From Duganella sp. OV510 (lineage in GTDB: Bacteria > Pseudomonadota > Gammaproteobacteria > Burkholderiales > Burkholderiaceae_D): a stretch of DNA of 64,000 bases. Below are positions 43,890 through 52,280 of this stretch, piece by piece. Position numbers and translations under genes: made by a program. Each line of letters begins with the position of its first letter. Within the stretch, counting starts at the first letter, position 1. The stretch covers positions 248,001 through 312,000 of the forward strand of contig NZ_FNEQ01000002.1 of assembly GCF_900100205.1 (NCBI RefSeq), given 5' to 3'. The notes beneath the pieces are model-generated. The model had not been told where the DNA came from and searched no databases. It worked only from the letters and a program-made list of their open reading frames with translations.

Positions 43890-44735
43890 TCAGTCGGCGA
43901 TCATGCGGGCGTGACCCGCAACCCGGATCGAGCTGCCTGGTTCATCGCCGATCTGCACTTGCAGGTGGCACGGCGCGCCCATGTCCTCGCCCTGGAGGAT
44001 GTCGATGGCGCCGCCATGCGGCCAGTCGAGGTCGCGCAAATAGCCTGCCAGTGCCGCGGCCGCCGCGCCGGTGGCCGGGTCCTCATACACGCCGCCCGAG
44101 GCAAACGCATTACGCGCATGGAAGCGCTGCGGGGTTTCCGCATACAGCAGCGAAATGGTGGCAAAGCCATGACGGCGCATCAGCTCGCGGCCGACGGCCA
44201 GGTCGTAGCGCATCGCGCGCAACTTATCGCGGCTGTTCAGCGCCAGCACCAGGTGCTGCGCGCCGCCGTTGGCCACTGCTGGCGGGATGCGGTCATCCAA
44301 GTCGGCCAGCCTGTAGCCGAACAGCGCCAGTGCTTCCTGCACCAGCGCCGGCGTGGCTGGCGCGCTGGACGTCGCTGGCGACTGTAGCGCCGCATGCGCG
44401 CCATTGCCCAGGGCGTGGCCCTCGACGGTGACGCGCGCATGGTTGGTGGTCAGCGGGAAAATGCCGTCGCCATTCTGCTGCGCCAGCACCGCGCCCAGCG
44501 CGATGGTCGCATGGCCGCAGAACGGCACCTCGCCATCCGGCGAGAAATAGCGCACGCGCCAGCCGTCTTCATGCGGCGCGGCAAACACGGTTTCGGAATA
44601 GCCCATCTCGGCGGCGATGCGCTGCATCGCCGGCTCCTCCGGCAAGGCCGCGCGTATCATCACGCCGGCCGGATTGCCGCCCTGCTCACCTGCTGTAAAT
44701 GCTGCAACCTTGTGAACCTTGGTAATGGTCTGCAT
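43890..44735 (-). CDS. PhzF-family isomerase/epimerase-like protein
   Basis: A 281-residue protein with the two-domain diaminopimelate-epimerase-like fold of PhzF. The catalytic glutamate is in MGYSETVFA, and the substrate loops are GNPAGVMI, GEVPFCGHATIALG and EDPATGAAAAALAGYL. PhzF itself isomerises DHHA in phenazine synthesis, but single PhzF-like genes without a phz operon, as here, have unknown substrates. AAGGAGA precedes the ATG at 44735. It is convergent with the binding-protein pair, one base apart, and divergent from the S9 peptidase gene. Confidence 0.9.
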   Translation of the reverse strand: MQTITKVHKVAAFTAGEQGGNPAGVMIRAALPEEPAMQRIAAEMGYSETVFAAPHEDGWRVRYFSPDGEVPFCGHATIALGAVLAQQNGDGIFPLTTNHARVTVEGHALGNGAHAALQSPATSSAPATPALVQEALALFGYRLADLDDRIPPAVANGGAQHLVLALNSRDKLRAMRYDLAVGRELMRRHGFATISLLYAETPQRFHARNAFASGGVYEDPATGAAAAALAGYLRDLDWPHGGAIDILQGEDMGAPCHLQVQIGDEPGSSIRVAGHARMIAD

Positions 44736-44820
44736 CTTGTCTCCTTGGGGAAAACTTTATTGACAGCAATGACGGTTGTGGCCACTATCTTTGTTTCACT
44801 GACTTTTACGCATATTCGCC

Positions 44821-46932
44821 ATGACTATACCGCGACTTTCGATTCTTGCCTTCATCATTTCGGCCCAGTTGGCGGGCCATGCGCTGGCGGTGGACGCCGT
44901 GCCGACCAGGCACGCCATCACCCATGAAGATGTGTGGCTGATGAAGCGCGTCGGCGCACCGCAGCCGAGCCCGGATGGCCGCTGGGCCGTGTTCTCGGTC
45001 ACCGATCCGGCCTACGACAGCAAGGAACAATGGTCGGACCTGTGGATCAAGGCGCTGGGCGACGATACGCCGGCGCGGCGCCTGACCTTCAGCAAGGGTG
45101 GCGAAGGAGCGATCAACTGGTCACCAGACAGCAAGCAACTAATCTTCGTCGCCAAGCGGGATGGCGACGAGGCTGGCCAGATCTACCGCATCGACATCGC
45201 TGGCGGCGGCGAGGCGCAGCGCCTGACCACGCTGACGCTGGGTGCGCGCACGCCGAAGTTCAGCCCGGACGGCAAGCAGATCCTGTTCGTCAGCGACATC
45301 TTCCCCGGCAACGTCAGCGAAGACGACGTCAAAAAAACCGCCAAGGAGCGCAAGGACCGCAAATATTCGGCACGCGCCTATGAAAGCTTCCCGCCGCGCT
45401 ATTTCGACAAATGGCTGGATGATAAAAAAGTCCGCCTGTTCGTCATGGACGCCGCCATCGGCGCCAAGCCGCGCGACCTGCTGAGCGGCACCCGGCTGGC
45501 CGCGCTGCCGGGCTTCGGCGGCGGCCAGGGCGATGAAGGCCAGTCGCTGGACGCCATCTGGGCACCGGACGGCAAGGCCATCGTGTTTGCCGCCTCGACC
45601 AACCGCGACGAACTGGCGCGCAACTCGGCCTACACGCAAATCTTCAGCGTGCCGGTGGCCGGCGGCGACAGCACCCAGCTGACCGCCGACCAGCACAGCT
45701 ACGGCAACCTGAAATTCAGCGCCGACGGCAAGACGCTGTTCACGCTGACCGAAGCGGAAGAAGCAGGCAAGGTCTACGACGTCAGCCGCCTCGCCAGCTT
45801 TGCCTGGCCGCTGGTCAACACCACGCCGAAGATGCTGACCGCCTCGCTGGACCGCTCGATCTCGCGCTACGCGCTGCCGGCCGGCAGCAACCGCGTGGTG
45901 TTCAGCTACGAGCACGCCGGCCTGGAGCAGCTGCATTCGATCAATTACGCCGGCGCCGACCTGCGCGACGAACCATCGCTGCCGACCGGTTCGATCGGCG
46001 CGCTGAACGCGGGCGGCAAGGCGCTGGTGGGCGTGTGGGAATCGTCGATCAATCCGCCGGAAATCTACGCCTTCGGCAACGGCGCGCCAAAGCGCCTGAC
46101 CGCCTTCAACACCGAGCGCGCGGCCGGCATCGACTGGCAGGCGCCGGAGCACTTCTGGTTCAAGGCCAGCGACGGCCGCATGATCCACAACATGGTGATC
46201 AAGCCGGCCGGCTTTGATCCAGCGAAAAAATACCCGCTGTTTGCCGTCATCCACGGCGGCGCCGCCAATATGTGGCGCGACCAGTTCGTCATCCGCTGGA
46301 ACTACCACCTGCTGGCGCAGCCGGGCTACGTGGTGCTGCTGACCGACTACAAGGGCTCGACCGGCTACGGCGAAGAATTCGCCCGCGCCATCCAGGGCGA
46401 TCCGCTGAAAGGCCCGGCCGACGAAATCAACGAAGCGGTCGACGAAGCGATCAGAAAATACAGCTACATCGACAGCAGCAAGCTGGCGGCCGGCGGCGCC
46501 AGCTACGGCGGCCACCTGGCCAACTGGCTACAGGCCACCACCACGCGCTACAAGGCCATCGTCTCGCACGCCGGCGAGATGGACCTGATCATGCAATGGG
46601 GCAGCAGCGACAGCGTCTGGGGCCGTGAAGTCAACAGCGGCGGCCCGGTGTGGGGCGACAAGGCTGTGTGGCGCGAACAGAGCCCGGTGCTACAGGGCGG
46701 CAATCACGCCAAAGGCACCGGCTTCACCTCGCCGATCCTGATCTCGGTGGGCGAGCTGGACTACCGCGTCCCCGCCAACAACGCGCTGATGAACTTCGCC
46801 ACGCAACAGCGCCTGAACGTCCCGAGCAAGCTGATCGTCTTCCCCGACGAAAACCACTGGGTGTTAAAAGGCGAAAATAGCCGCTACTTCTACAGCGAAG
46901 TCCACGGCTGGCTGGCCAAGTACCTGAAATAA
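44821..46932 (+). CDS. S9-family prolyl oligopeptidase-like peptidase (exported)
   Basis: A 703-residue serine peptidase. The signal peptide covers about residues 1-23 (GHALAV). Beta-propeller WD-like repeats fill ~60-420 (SPDGRWAVFSV, SPDSKQLIFVA, SPDGKQILFVS). The alpha/beta-hydrolase domain follows with Ser561 in GGASYGGH, Asp647 in VGELDYRVP and His679 in ENHWVLKG. It resembles dipeptidyl/acylaminoacyl peptidases acting on peptides in the periplasm or outside. No Shine-Dalgarno is obvious before ATG 44821. A long palindrome starts three bases after the stop. Confidence 0.92.
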   Translation: MTIPRLSILAFIISAQLAGHALAVDAVPTRHAITHEDVWLMKRVGAPQPSPDGRWAVFSVTDPAYDSKEQWSDLWIKALGDDTPARRLTFSKGGEGAINWSPDSKQLIFVAKRDGDEAGQIYRIDIAGGGEAQRLTTLTLGARTPKFSPDGKQILFVSDIFPGNVSEDDVKKTAKERKDRKYSARAYESFPPRYFDKWLDDKKVRLFVMDAAIGAKPRDLLSGTRLAALPGFGGGQGDEGQSLDAIWAPDGKAIVFAASTNRDELARNSAYTQIFSVPVAGGDSTQLTADQHSYGNLKFSADGKTLFTLTEAEEAGKVYDVSRLASFAWPLVNTTPKMLTASLDRSISRYALPAGSNRVVFSYEHAGLEQLHSINYAGADLRDEPSLPTGSIGALNAGGKALVGVWESSINPPEIYAFGNGAPKRLTAFNTERAAGIDWQAPEHFWFKASDGRMIHNMVIKPAGFDPAKKYPLFAVIHGGAANMWRDQFVIRWNYHLLAQPGYVVLLTDYKGSTGYGEEFARAIQGDPLKGPADEINEAVDEAIRKYSYIDSSKLAAGGASYGGHLANWLQATTTRYKAIVSHAGEMDLIMQWGSSDSVWGREVNSGGPVWGDKAVWREQSPVLQGGNHAKGTGFTSPILISVGELDYRVPANNALMNFATQQRLNVPSKLIVFPDENHWVLKGENSRYFYSEVHGWLAKYLK

Positions 46933-46935
46933 ACT

Positions 46936-47016
46936 CCGGGGTCAGTTCTGCCAAACGTACACGGGCTCAACTGCTACGCAGTTGAGCCCGTGTACGTTTG
47001 GCAGAACTGACCCCGG
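46936..47016. repeat. dispersed perfect palindrome, copy 3
   Basis: Two 39-bp arms (46936-46974 and 46978-47016) are exact complements around TAC. The core equals copy 1, and the loop TAC is the complement of the copy-1 loop GTA, so this is the same element in the other orientation. It is followed by TTTTTT on the plus strand, a ready intrinsic terminator for the S9 peptidase gene. It starts 3 bases after that gene's stop and ends 4 bases before the convergent metallophosphoesterase stop codon. Confidence 0.95.
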
Positions 47017-47020
47017 TTTT

Positions 47021-49162
47021 TTAGTTGAAGCTGAGGCCGCTGTTGCTGACGTTGTTCAGCTTTTGCGCTTTCAGGTCGATCGTGAAGTGGTCGCTTGGCT
47101 TGCCTGAGCCCAGCCCTTTCAGGATCGCGAACACTTGCTTGAACTGCGACTGGAACGCTACCTGCACCGGGTTCTGGTCGGACAGCTGTTCACCCACCTT
47201 GACGATCACCGCAGGCGAGGCCGGGAAGGCGCTCATCAGCACCTTGTACTGTGCTACGCGTTCAGTGCCCATGTCGCGCAGCGCCAGTTCGCCAGCGTAG
47301 GTGGTGCGGTGGAAGTCGCCGTAGAACTCGTAGGCGCTGACCTTGGCGAAGTCGGCCAGCTTGAGGTTGGCGGCGGCCGCTACTTGCTCGGCCCTGGCGG
47401 TGGCGGCGGCCCAGTCAGCTGTCAGCTGGCTGGCGGCTACCACGTCGCTGCCTGGCGTGCCTTTGGCGGCGCAACTGGCCGTCAGCGGCAGCACCGATGG
47501 GTTGTCCTTCAGCTGCGCCAGCGTGACCTTGGTTTGCAGCTGCGACAGGATCAGCATCTGGCGCAGGTCCAGCGCCATCGCCGCTTCCTTCATCTCGCAC
47601 GGCCAGTAGTCGCCCATGAAGCGCAGGCGCGACAGTTCGCCGAAGTAGGTGCGGGTGAATTCGCCATACGATTTGCTGTCCAGGATGCTGCGGTTCCAGC
47701 GCTTGGCGACGTCGCCGGCAGCCGTGCTGCCTTGCAGGTAGTCGTATTCAACCTGGTAGTGGGGGAACAGTTCGTTGTGGCGTGCCACCGTGTTCAGGCC
47801 GACCGTCTGCACGTCGATCAGGTCCTCGCTCTGGTAGCTGACGATCTTGTACGCGGCGCCAAACACCGCCAGCGACGGCGATTGCACGTTGACCAGGTAG
47901 TTGCCGGCGGCGTCCTTGACGTCGTTGGTGCCGTTGAAGTGCATGTGGCCACCGACGTGCAGCGGCAGACCGGTGGCGACCATGGCGGCAGTGGTGGCGG
48001 CAGCCGGCATGCGCGTCACCTGGAAGGCGCCCGATTTGAATACGGCTTTCATGGCGTCGGTCTGGTTGGCGTAGAAGTCCATGGTCGGGTAGTGCGAGAA
48101 CGACATCAGCTGCTTGCCCTGCGCCTTGGCGCGCGCCGCCACCGATTTGATCCATTCCATCTGGTGGATCTTGTGCGTCTGCACCTTGTTCCAGCCGGCG
48201 TCGCCGGCGTTGTCGAAGCCTTTGAAGTAGGTTGGCCTGGCCGGGTCGAAGTTGGCGTTCGGTACGTGCACATTGGCGTCCAGCGCCAGCAGCCAGATGC
48301 CTTTGACCGGCTCCACCAGGTAGCTGGCGTCGATGATGTTGGTACAGCGGCTGTAGGTCTTGCCGGCCACCTTGTATTTGCCGCCCTCGCCTTCGCTGCA
48401 GATTTCGAACTGGCGCTTGCCGAGGTCGGCCGCTGCCGTGGCTGCTTCGTAGCTGTACTTGCCGTCGGTGTAGCTGGTGAACGGGGTTTCCCAGTAGACG
48501 TCGTTCTTGTTCGGCGCGTAGCCGAATTCGGCCAGCTTGGTCAGCAGCTTGTCATAGCCTTGCTCCATCAGCTGGTTGGTGCACACCACTGCCGGGTCCT
48601 TGGCCTTGCAGGCGCTGTTGTTGACGGCGTAGATCTTTTGTTCCTTGCCGTCCTTGGTCAGGAAGTCGTTCTTGCCGGCTTCGTCGTCGTCATACGGTTC
48701 GTTCGGATCGTGGTTGCCCGGCGCGATGAAGAAGCGCATGCCCTTGGCCTGGTATTCGTGCAGGATGTCGGCCAGGCCGTCGATGTTGACCGGCTGGGCG
48801 TCGTCCGAAATATCGCCCGGCAGCGCGACCAGGCGAATGCCCTTGCCGTAGGCGTCGTCCAGCGCGGCGCGGAAGGCGAAGTAGTTCTCGTTGAACAGCC
48901 GCGTCGACGTCAGCTGCGCGTACATGGTGCGGATGGTGGCGTTCTTGCCATCCTTGGTCGGGATGCCGGCGAACTGGCTGCTCTTCAGGTCGCCGTAGAT
49001 GTTCTCGAAGTGGACGTCGCTCATGAAGGCGACTGCGGTGCTGTTGACCGTGTCGGCCGGCGGCCTGGTGTCGGCCACCGGCGCCGCTTCGTGATCGCTG
49101 CCGCAGGCGGCCAGCAGGGTGGCGGCGGCCGCCAGGGCCGCCGCAGGAAAGGCGTAACGCAT
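47021..49162 (-). CDS. calcineurin-like metallophosphoesterase lipoprotein
   Basis: A 713-residue exported lipoprotein. The signal sequence has lipobox LLAAC (Cys20). The metal-binding motifs of the calcineurin fold are in order: FMSDVHFEN, LPGDISDD, IAPGNHDPNEP, MSFSHYPTMD and LHVGGHMHFNG. Residues ~500-713 are mostly helical with no known signature. It resembles acid-sphingomyelinase/purple-phosphatase-like enzymes; substrate unknown. ATG 49162 is chosen, with GGAG six bases upstream. The frame stays open far upstream through the MFS gene, but that part has no protein-like character. Confidence 0.88.
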   Translation of the reverse strand: MRYAFPAAALAAAATLLAACGSDHEAAPVADTRPPADTVNSTAVAFMSDVHFENIYGDLKSSQFAGIPTKDGKNATIRTMYAQLTSTRLFNENYFAFRAALDDAYGKGIRLVALPGDISDDAQPVNIDGLADILHEYQAKGMRFFIAPGNHDPNEPYDDDEAGKNDFLTKDGKEQKIYAVNNSACKAKDPAVVCTNQLMEQGYDKLLTKLAEFGYAPNKNDVYWETPFTSYTDGKYSYEAATAAADLGKRQFEICSEGEGGKYKVAGKTYSRCTNIIDASYLVEPVKGIWLLALDANVHVPNANFDPARPTYFKGFDNAGDAGWNKVQTHKIHQMEWIKSVAARAKAQGKQLMSFSHYPTMDFYANQTDAMKAVFKSGAFQVTRMPAAATTAAMVATGLPLHVGGHMHFNGTNDVKDAAGNYLVNVQSPSLAVFGAAYKIVSYQSEDLIDVQTVGLNTVARHNELFPHYQVEYDYLQGSTAAGDVAKRWNRSILDSKSYGEFTRTYFGELSRLRFMGDYWPCEMKEAAMALDLRQMLILSQLQTKVTLAQLKDNPSVLPLTASCAAKGTPGSDVVAASQLTADWAAATARAEQVAAAANLKLADFAKVSAYEFYGDFHRTTYAGELALRDMGTERVAQYKVLMSAFPASPAVIVKVGEQLSDQNPVQVAFQSQFKQVFAILKGLGSGKPSDHFTIDLKAQKLNNVSNSGLSFN

Positions 49163-49251
49163 GCAAAACTCCATCAGGCTGGTTGAAAACCGCGCATTGT
49201 CACACCGGCAAATGACCGCCTGATTACATTTTGGAAGCGTTACCAAACTTT

Positions 49252-50562
49252 TTATGCCGCCTTGGCGACGGCTGGCGTGGCGCTGGCGCTGGCGGGGGCC
49301 GGCTTGCGGATCAGCCAGATCGTCGCGGCTGCCACCAGGCAGGCGGCACCGGCGGCGAACAGCGCCGGATCGTAGGTCAGTAGCAGCGTGCGCACGCGGC
49401 CGGCGCCGTAGGCCGCCACCGCCGCGCCCAGCTGGTGGGCGGCAAAGATCCAGCCAAACACCATGCCGGCTTTTTCCTTGCCGAACGTGGCGGCAGCCAG
49501 GCGCACCGTCGGCGGCACGGTGGCAATCCAGTCGAGGCCGTAGAACATGGCAAACAGCGACAGCCCGTACAGCGTGAATTCGGAGTACGGCAGCCACAGC
49601 AGCGACAGGCCGCGCAAGCCGTAGTAGACGAACAGCAGCTTGCGGTTGTCGTAGCGGTCCGACAGCCAGCCGGAGGCGATCGTGCCAACCAGGTCGAACG
49701 CGCCCATCATCGCCAGCACCGAAGCGGCCGGCACCGGGCCGAGGCCGGCGTCGCCGCACAGCGAGATGAAGTGGGTCTGGATCAGGCCGTTGGTGCTGAG
49801 GCCGCAGATGAAGAAGGTGCCGGCCAGCACCCAGAACACGCGGTGGCGCGCCGCCTCTTGCAGCACCTTGAACGGCGTGGCAAAGGTGATGCGCATGGCC
49901 GGCGCGGCAGCGGTCACCGGCGCGCCCGGCACCGCGCCAAAGGGCGCCAGGCCGACATCGGCCGGGCGGTTGCGCATCAGCAGGTAGACCGCCAGCGCCA
50001 CCAGCGCGCAGGCGGCAAACACCGGCAGCACCGCCAGCCGCCAGCCGTAGTGTTCGACCAGCCACGCCCCCACCGGCAGGAAGATCAGCTGGCCGGTGGC
50101 CGAGCTGGCGGTCAGCAGGCCGATCACCAGGCCGCGATGGCTGTCGAACCAGCGGTTCGACACCACTGCGCTCAGCACCAGCGCGGTCAGCCCGGAACCG
50201 ACGCCCAGCATGATCCCCCAGAACAGCACCAGGTGCCAGAACTGTGTCATCTGCGTGGCCAGCGCCATGCCGGCCGCCACCAGCGCCAGCGCCGTGACCA
50301 CGACATTGCGCAGGCCGAAGCGCTCCATCAGGATGGCGGCAAACGGCCCCATCAGGCCGAACAGCGCGAAGCGCAGCGCCAGCGCCGACGAGATCTGTTC
50401 GACGTCCCAGCCGAATTCCTTCGACAAGGGTAGCAGCAGCGCGCCCGGCAAGCCCAGCGCCGCCGACGAGCTCAACGCGGTTAAAAAGGTCAGGGTGACG
50501 ATCACCCACGAAAAGTGCAGGCCGCGGCGGTGCAGCCAGTTGGATAAAGCTTGTGCAAACAT
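49252..50562 (-). CDS. MFS transporter (oxalate/formate- or monocarboxylate-type)
   Basis: A 436-residue inner-membrane carrier with twelve predicted helices. Between TM2 and TM3 it has MERFGLRNVVVTALAL, a degenerate MFS loop motif. The N-terminal half begins FSWVIVTLTFLTALSSSAAL, as in OFA/MCT-like carriers, and the second half has SGWLSDRYDNRKLL. It likely moves an organic anion, but the substrate is unknown. It precedes the metallophosphoesterase gene by 89 bases on the same strand. Start ATG 50562. Confidence 0.9.
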   Translation of the reverse strand: MFAQALSNWLHRRGLHFSWVIVTLTFLTALSSSAALGLPGALLLPLSKEFGWDVEQISSALALRFALFGLMGPFAAILMERFGLRNVVVTALALVAAGMALATQMTQFWHLVLFWGIMLGVGSGLTALVLSAVVSNRWFDSHRGLVIGLLTASSATGQLIFLPVGAWLVEHYGWRLAVLPVFAACALVALAVYLLMRNRPADVGLAPFGAVPGAPVTAAAPAMRITFATPFKVLQEAARHRVFWVLAGTFFICGLSTNGLIQTHFISLCGDAGLGPVPAASVLAMMGAFDLVGTIASGWLSDRYDNRKLLFVYYGLRGLSLLWLPYSEFTLYGLSLFAMFYGLDWIATVPPTVRLAAATFGKEKAGMVFGWIFAAHQLGAAVAAYGAGRVRTLLLTYDPALFAAGAACLVAAATIWLIRKPAPASASATPAVAKAA

Positions 50563-50613
50563 CAGGTCCTCACGATGGCAATGCGCGCGGAAGCACGCTT
50601 GCGTCCATTTTAA

Positions 50614-50627
50614 ATGATGATCATCAT
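50614..50627. promoter_or_regulatory. 14-bp palindrome upstream of the MFS gene
   Basis: ATGATGATCATCAT is a perfect palindrome 52-65 bases upstream of the MFS start, in the spacer after the BON gene terminator. It could be an operator, but palindromes this short also occur by chance. Confidence 0.3.
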
Positions 50628-50635
50628 GAATACAA

Positions 50636-50679
50636 CCAAAAAGGCGGCGCCCGGGGCGTTCGCAAACGCGCCGGGCGCC
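50636..50679 (-). terminator. intrinsic terminator of the BON-domain gene
   Basis: GGCGCCCGG (50646-50654) pairs with CCGGGCGCC (50671-50679), extended inside by GCGTT/AACGC and capped by CGCA. On the minus strand the stem is followed by GCCTTTTTGG. It is 36 bases downstream of the BON gene stop. Confidence 0.85.
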
Positions 50680-50714
50680 GGGGAGCGGGCGGAGGGGGAG
50701 TTCCGCCCTACCCT

Positions 50715-51425
50715 TTACTTGATGCGCAGCGAGCTTTGTACTTTGTTGACGCCCTTGACATTGCGCGCCACGTCGACCGCTTTGTCGACTTCAGCCTGCG
50801 ATGGCACGAAGCCGCTCAGCATGACGGTGCCGTTGTTGGTTTCCACGTGCACGTCCAGCGATTTCAGTGCTGGCTCGGCCATCAGCTCGGTTTTGACCTT
50901 GGTGGTGATGGTGGTGTCGGCGATCGCGTCCTTGGCCAGCTCGGTTTTCGAACGGGCTTCGCACGAGGCCTTGTCGGTGCCGCTCATGCTGCTGCAGTCG
51001 ATGCCGGTCTGCGCCACATCGGCGGCTTTCTTGCCGGCCTTGGCGTCATTGACCCAGGCGGTGTGCTGCTGTTTCGCGCCGCTCAGGCAGCTGTCCTTGT
51101 CGGCGCCGCTGCGGTTGTCGCACTGTTCCTTGGCCAGGTCATAGTTGGCGTCAGCCACATTGGTCTGGGCTTTTTCCACCGATTTCTTGTCGTTCTTGAA
51201 TTGCATGACCGCGTTCGATTCGGCGTTGGCGCGGGCCACTTTGGCCTGGGCTTCGCAGACATCCTTGGCATTACCCGATTGTGCATCGCAGGCAGCCTTG
51301 GCGGTCTTGTAGTCGGCGTCCGATTTGTTGATGGCGGCTTTGTAGGCAACCGTGTCGTTGGCAGGGGTGGCGGCGAAGGCTGCGCTAGCGGCGGTGGCCA
51401 GCACGAAGCAGAGTAATTTGTTCAT
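50715..51425 (-). CDS. exported BON-domain protein with three CX10C repeats
   Basis: A 236-residue periplasmic protein. The signal peptide spans residues 1-19 (AAFAAT). The middle part carries three CX10C motifs with an SG-X2-K centre: Cys46-Cys57, Cys102-Cys113 and Cys144-Cys155 (CDAQSGNAKDVC, CDNRSGADKDSC, CSSMSGTDKASC). A single BON domain lies at ~170-236 (VHVETNNGTVMLSGFV, VKGVNKVQSSLRI). BON domains bind phospholipid or peptidoglycan-associated surfaces (OsmY, DolP). The N-terminal Cys-repeat region is not one I recognise. ATG 51425; single-gene unit. Confidence 0.9.
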   Translation of the reverse strand: MNKLLCFVLATAASAAFAATPANDTVAYKAAINKSDADYKTAKAACDAQSGNAKDVCEAQAKVARANAESNAVMQFKNDKKSVEKAQTNVADANYDLAKEQCDNRSGADKDSCLSGAKQQHTAWVNDAKAGKKAADVAQTGIDCSSMSGTDKASCEARSKTELAKDAIADTTITTKVKTELMAEPALKSLDVHVETNNGTVMLSGFVPSQAEVDKAVDVARNVKGVNKVQSSLRIK

Positions 51426-51513
51426 GGTATGTGTCCCTCTTTGTGGTGGTTGGTGGACACATTAAACGCCTGCCGGGCTATCGGCTCCGTGCGCAAACGT
51501 ACACTGGCGCCAT

Positions 51514-52200
51514 TTACTGGTCGCGCAACAGCCCCTGGCGCCACACCACACTGGCTTGCTCGAAGATAGGCAGGCCGGGCGTGAAGGCGGCGCCGGTGGG
51601 CGCCAGTTGCAACCAGCTCAGCGTGCTGTGCGTGCCGTATGAGCCGGCTGTGCCGGCTGCCGCTGACGGTTCGCGCACCGAGCGCATCCACGCCGCCACG
51701 CTGGCGTACTGCTGCGGATGCTGCTGGTGGATCCAGGCCAGCGCCACCAGGTCGGCAAAGCCCTCTTCGCGGCGGGTGTCGCGCAGCTCTTCCTCGGCGC
51801 CGGCAGGTGCCGGTCGTTCCTCGAAGCCGGCTGGCACGGCGTGCCAGCTGCCTTGCGCATACCGCCAGCAATGACCGATCTCGTGCGCCACCATGGCTTC
51901 GATCATCAGCGCTTGTTGCGTGGCTGGTACATGGTTGAGGATGTCTTCGGCGTTCGGGTTGCCGCGCATCGACAGCACCAGTTTGCAGCGGCCCTTGTCG
52001 TAGCCCAGCGCCAGCGGCACGTCGTTGGCGCGCGCCTGCGGTTGCACGGTGATATCGATCGGCAGCTTCAGCTGCTGCTTGGCGTAGTTCAGCACGGCGG
52101 AACCGGCTTTCAGCCAGCGGATTTCCATCTCGGTCAGCTCGGCGGCGGCGGCCAGATTGGCGCTCAACAACAGCAGGAGGAGTAAGGTGCGCTTGATCAT
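51514..52200 (-). CDS. putative exported zinc metallopeptidase (HEXXH)
   Basis: A 228-residue exported protein with a signal peptide (residues 1-19, LSANLAAAAE). A zinc-site motif AHEIGHCWRYA lies near residue 105 and a downstream acidic segment EEGFADLVALAWI could supply the third ligand, the gluzincin arrangement. Between them an insert of about 25 residues is rich in Pro, Ala and Glu. I do not recognise a characterised family. ATG 52200 is used, with GGAGGAG about seven bases upstream; an extension of 10 codons in frame lacks signal-peptide character. Confidence 0.75.
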   Translation of the reverse strand: MIKRTLLLLLLLSANLAAAAELTEMEIRWLKAGSAVLNYAKQQLKLPIDITVQPQARANDVPLALGYDKGRCKLVLSMRGNPNAEDILNHVPATQQALMIEAMVAHEIGHCWRYAQGSWHAVPAGFEERPAPAGAEEELRDTRREEGFADLVALAWIHQQHPQQYASVAAWMRSVREPSAAAGTAGSYGTHSTLSWLQLAPTGAAFTPGLPIFEQASVVWRQGLLRDQ

Positions 52201-52280
52201 GGTGATCAAACTGTAGCATGCACCGGGCAAGAATTATTGCCCGGTGGCAGGTAAATTACTACGTAGAAAAACAGGAATGC

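Noticed and set aside
47135..49186. A 683-codon plus-strand open frame opposite the metallophosphoesterase.
   Set aside because: It is the high-GC antisense shadow of a convincing gene, with no recognisable motif and Val/Gly/Arg-rich composition.
49163..50509. The metallophosphoesterase frame stays open another 449 codons upstream, suggesting a 1162-residue fusion protein.
   Set aside because: That stretch lies inside the MFS gene in another frame, is Gly/Arg/Ala-rich and lacks any fold. A lipoprotein signal sequence with a ribosome-binding site marks the true start at 49162.
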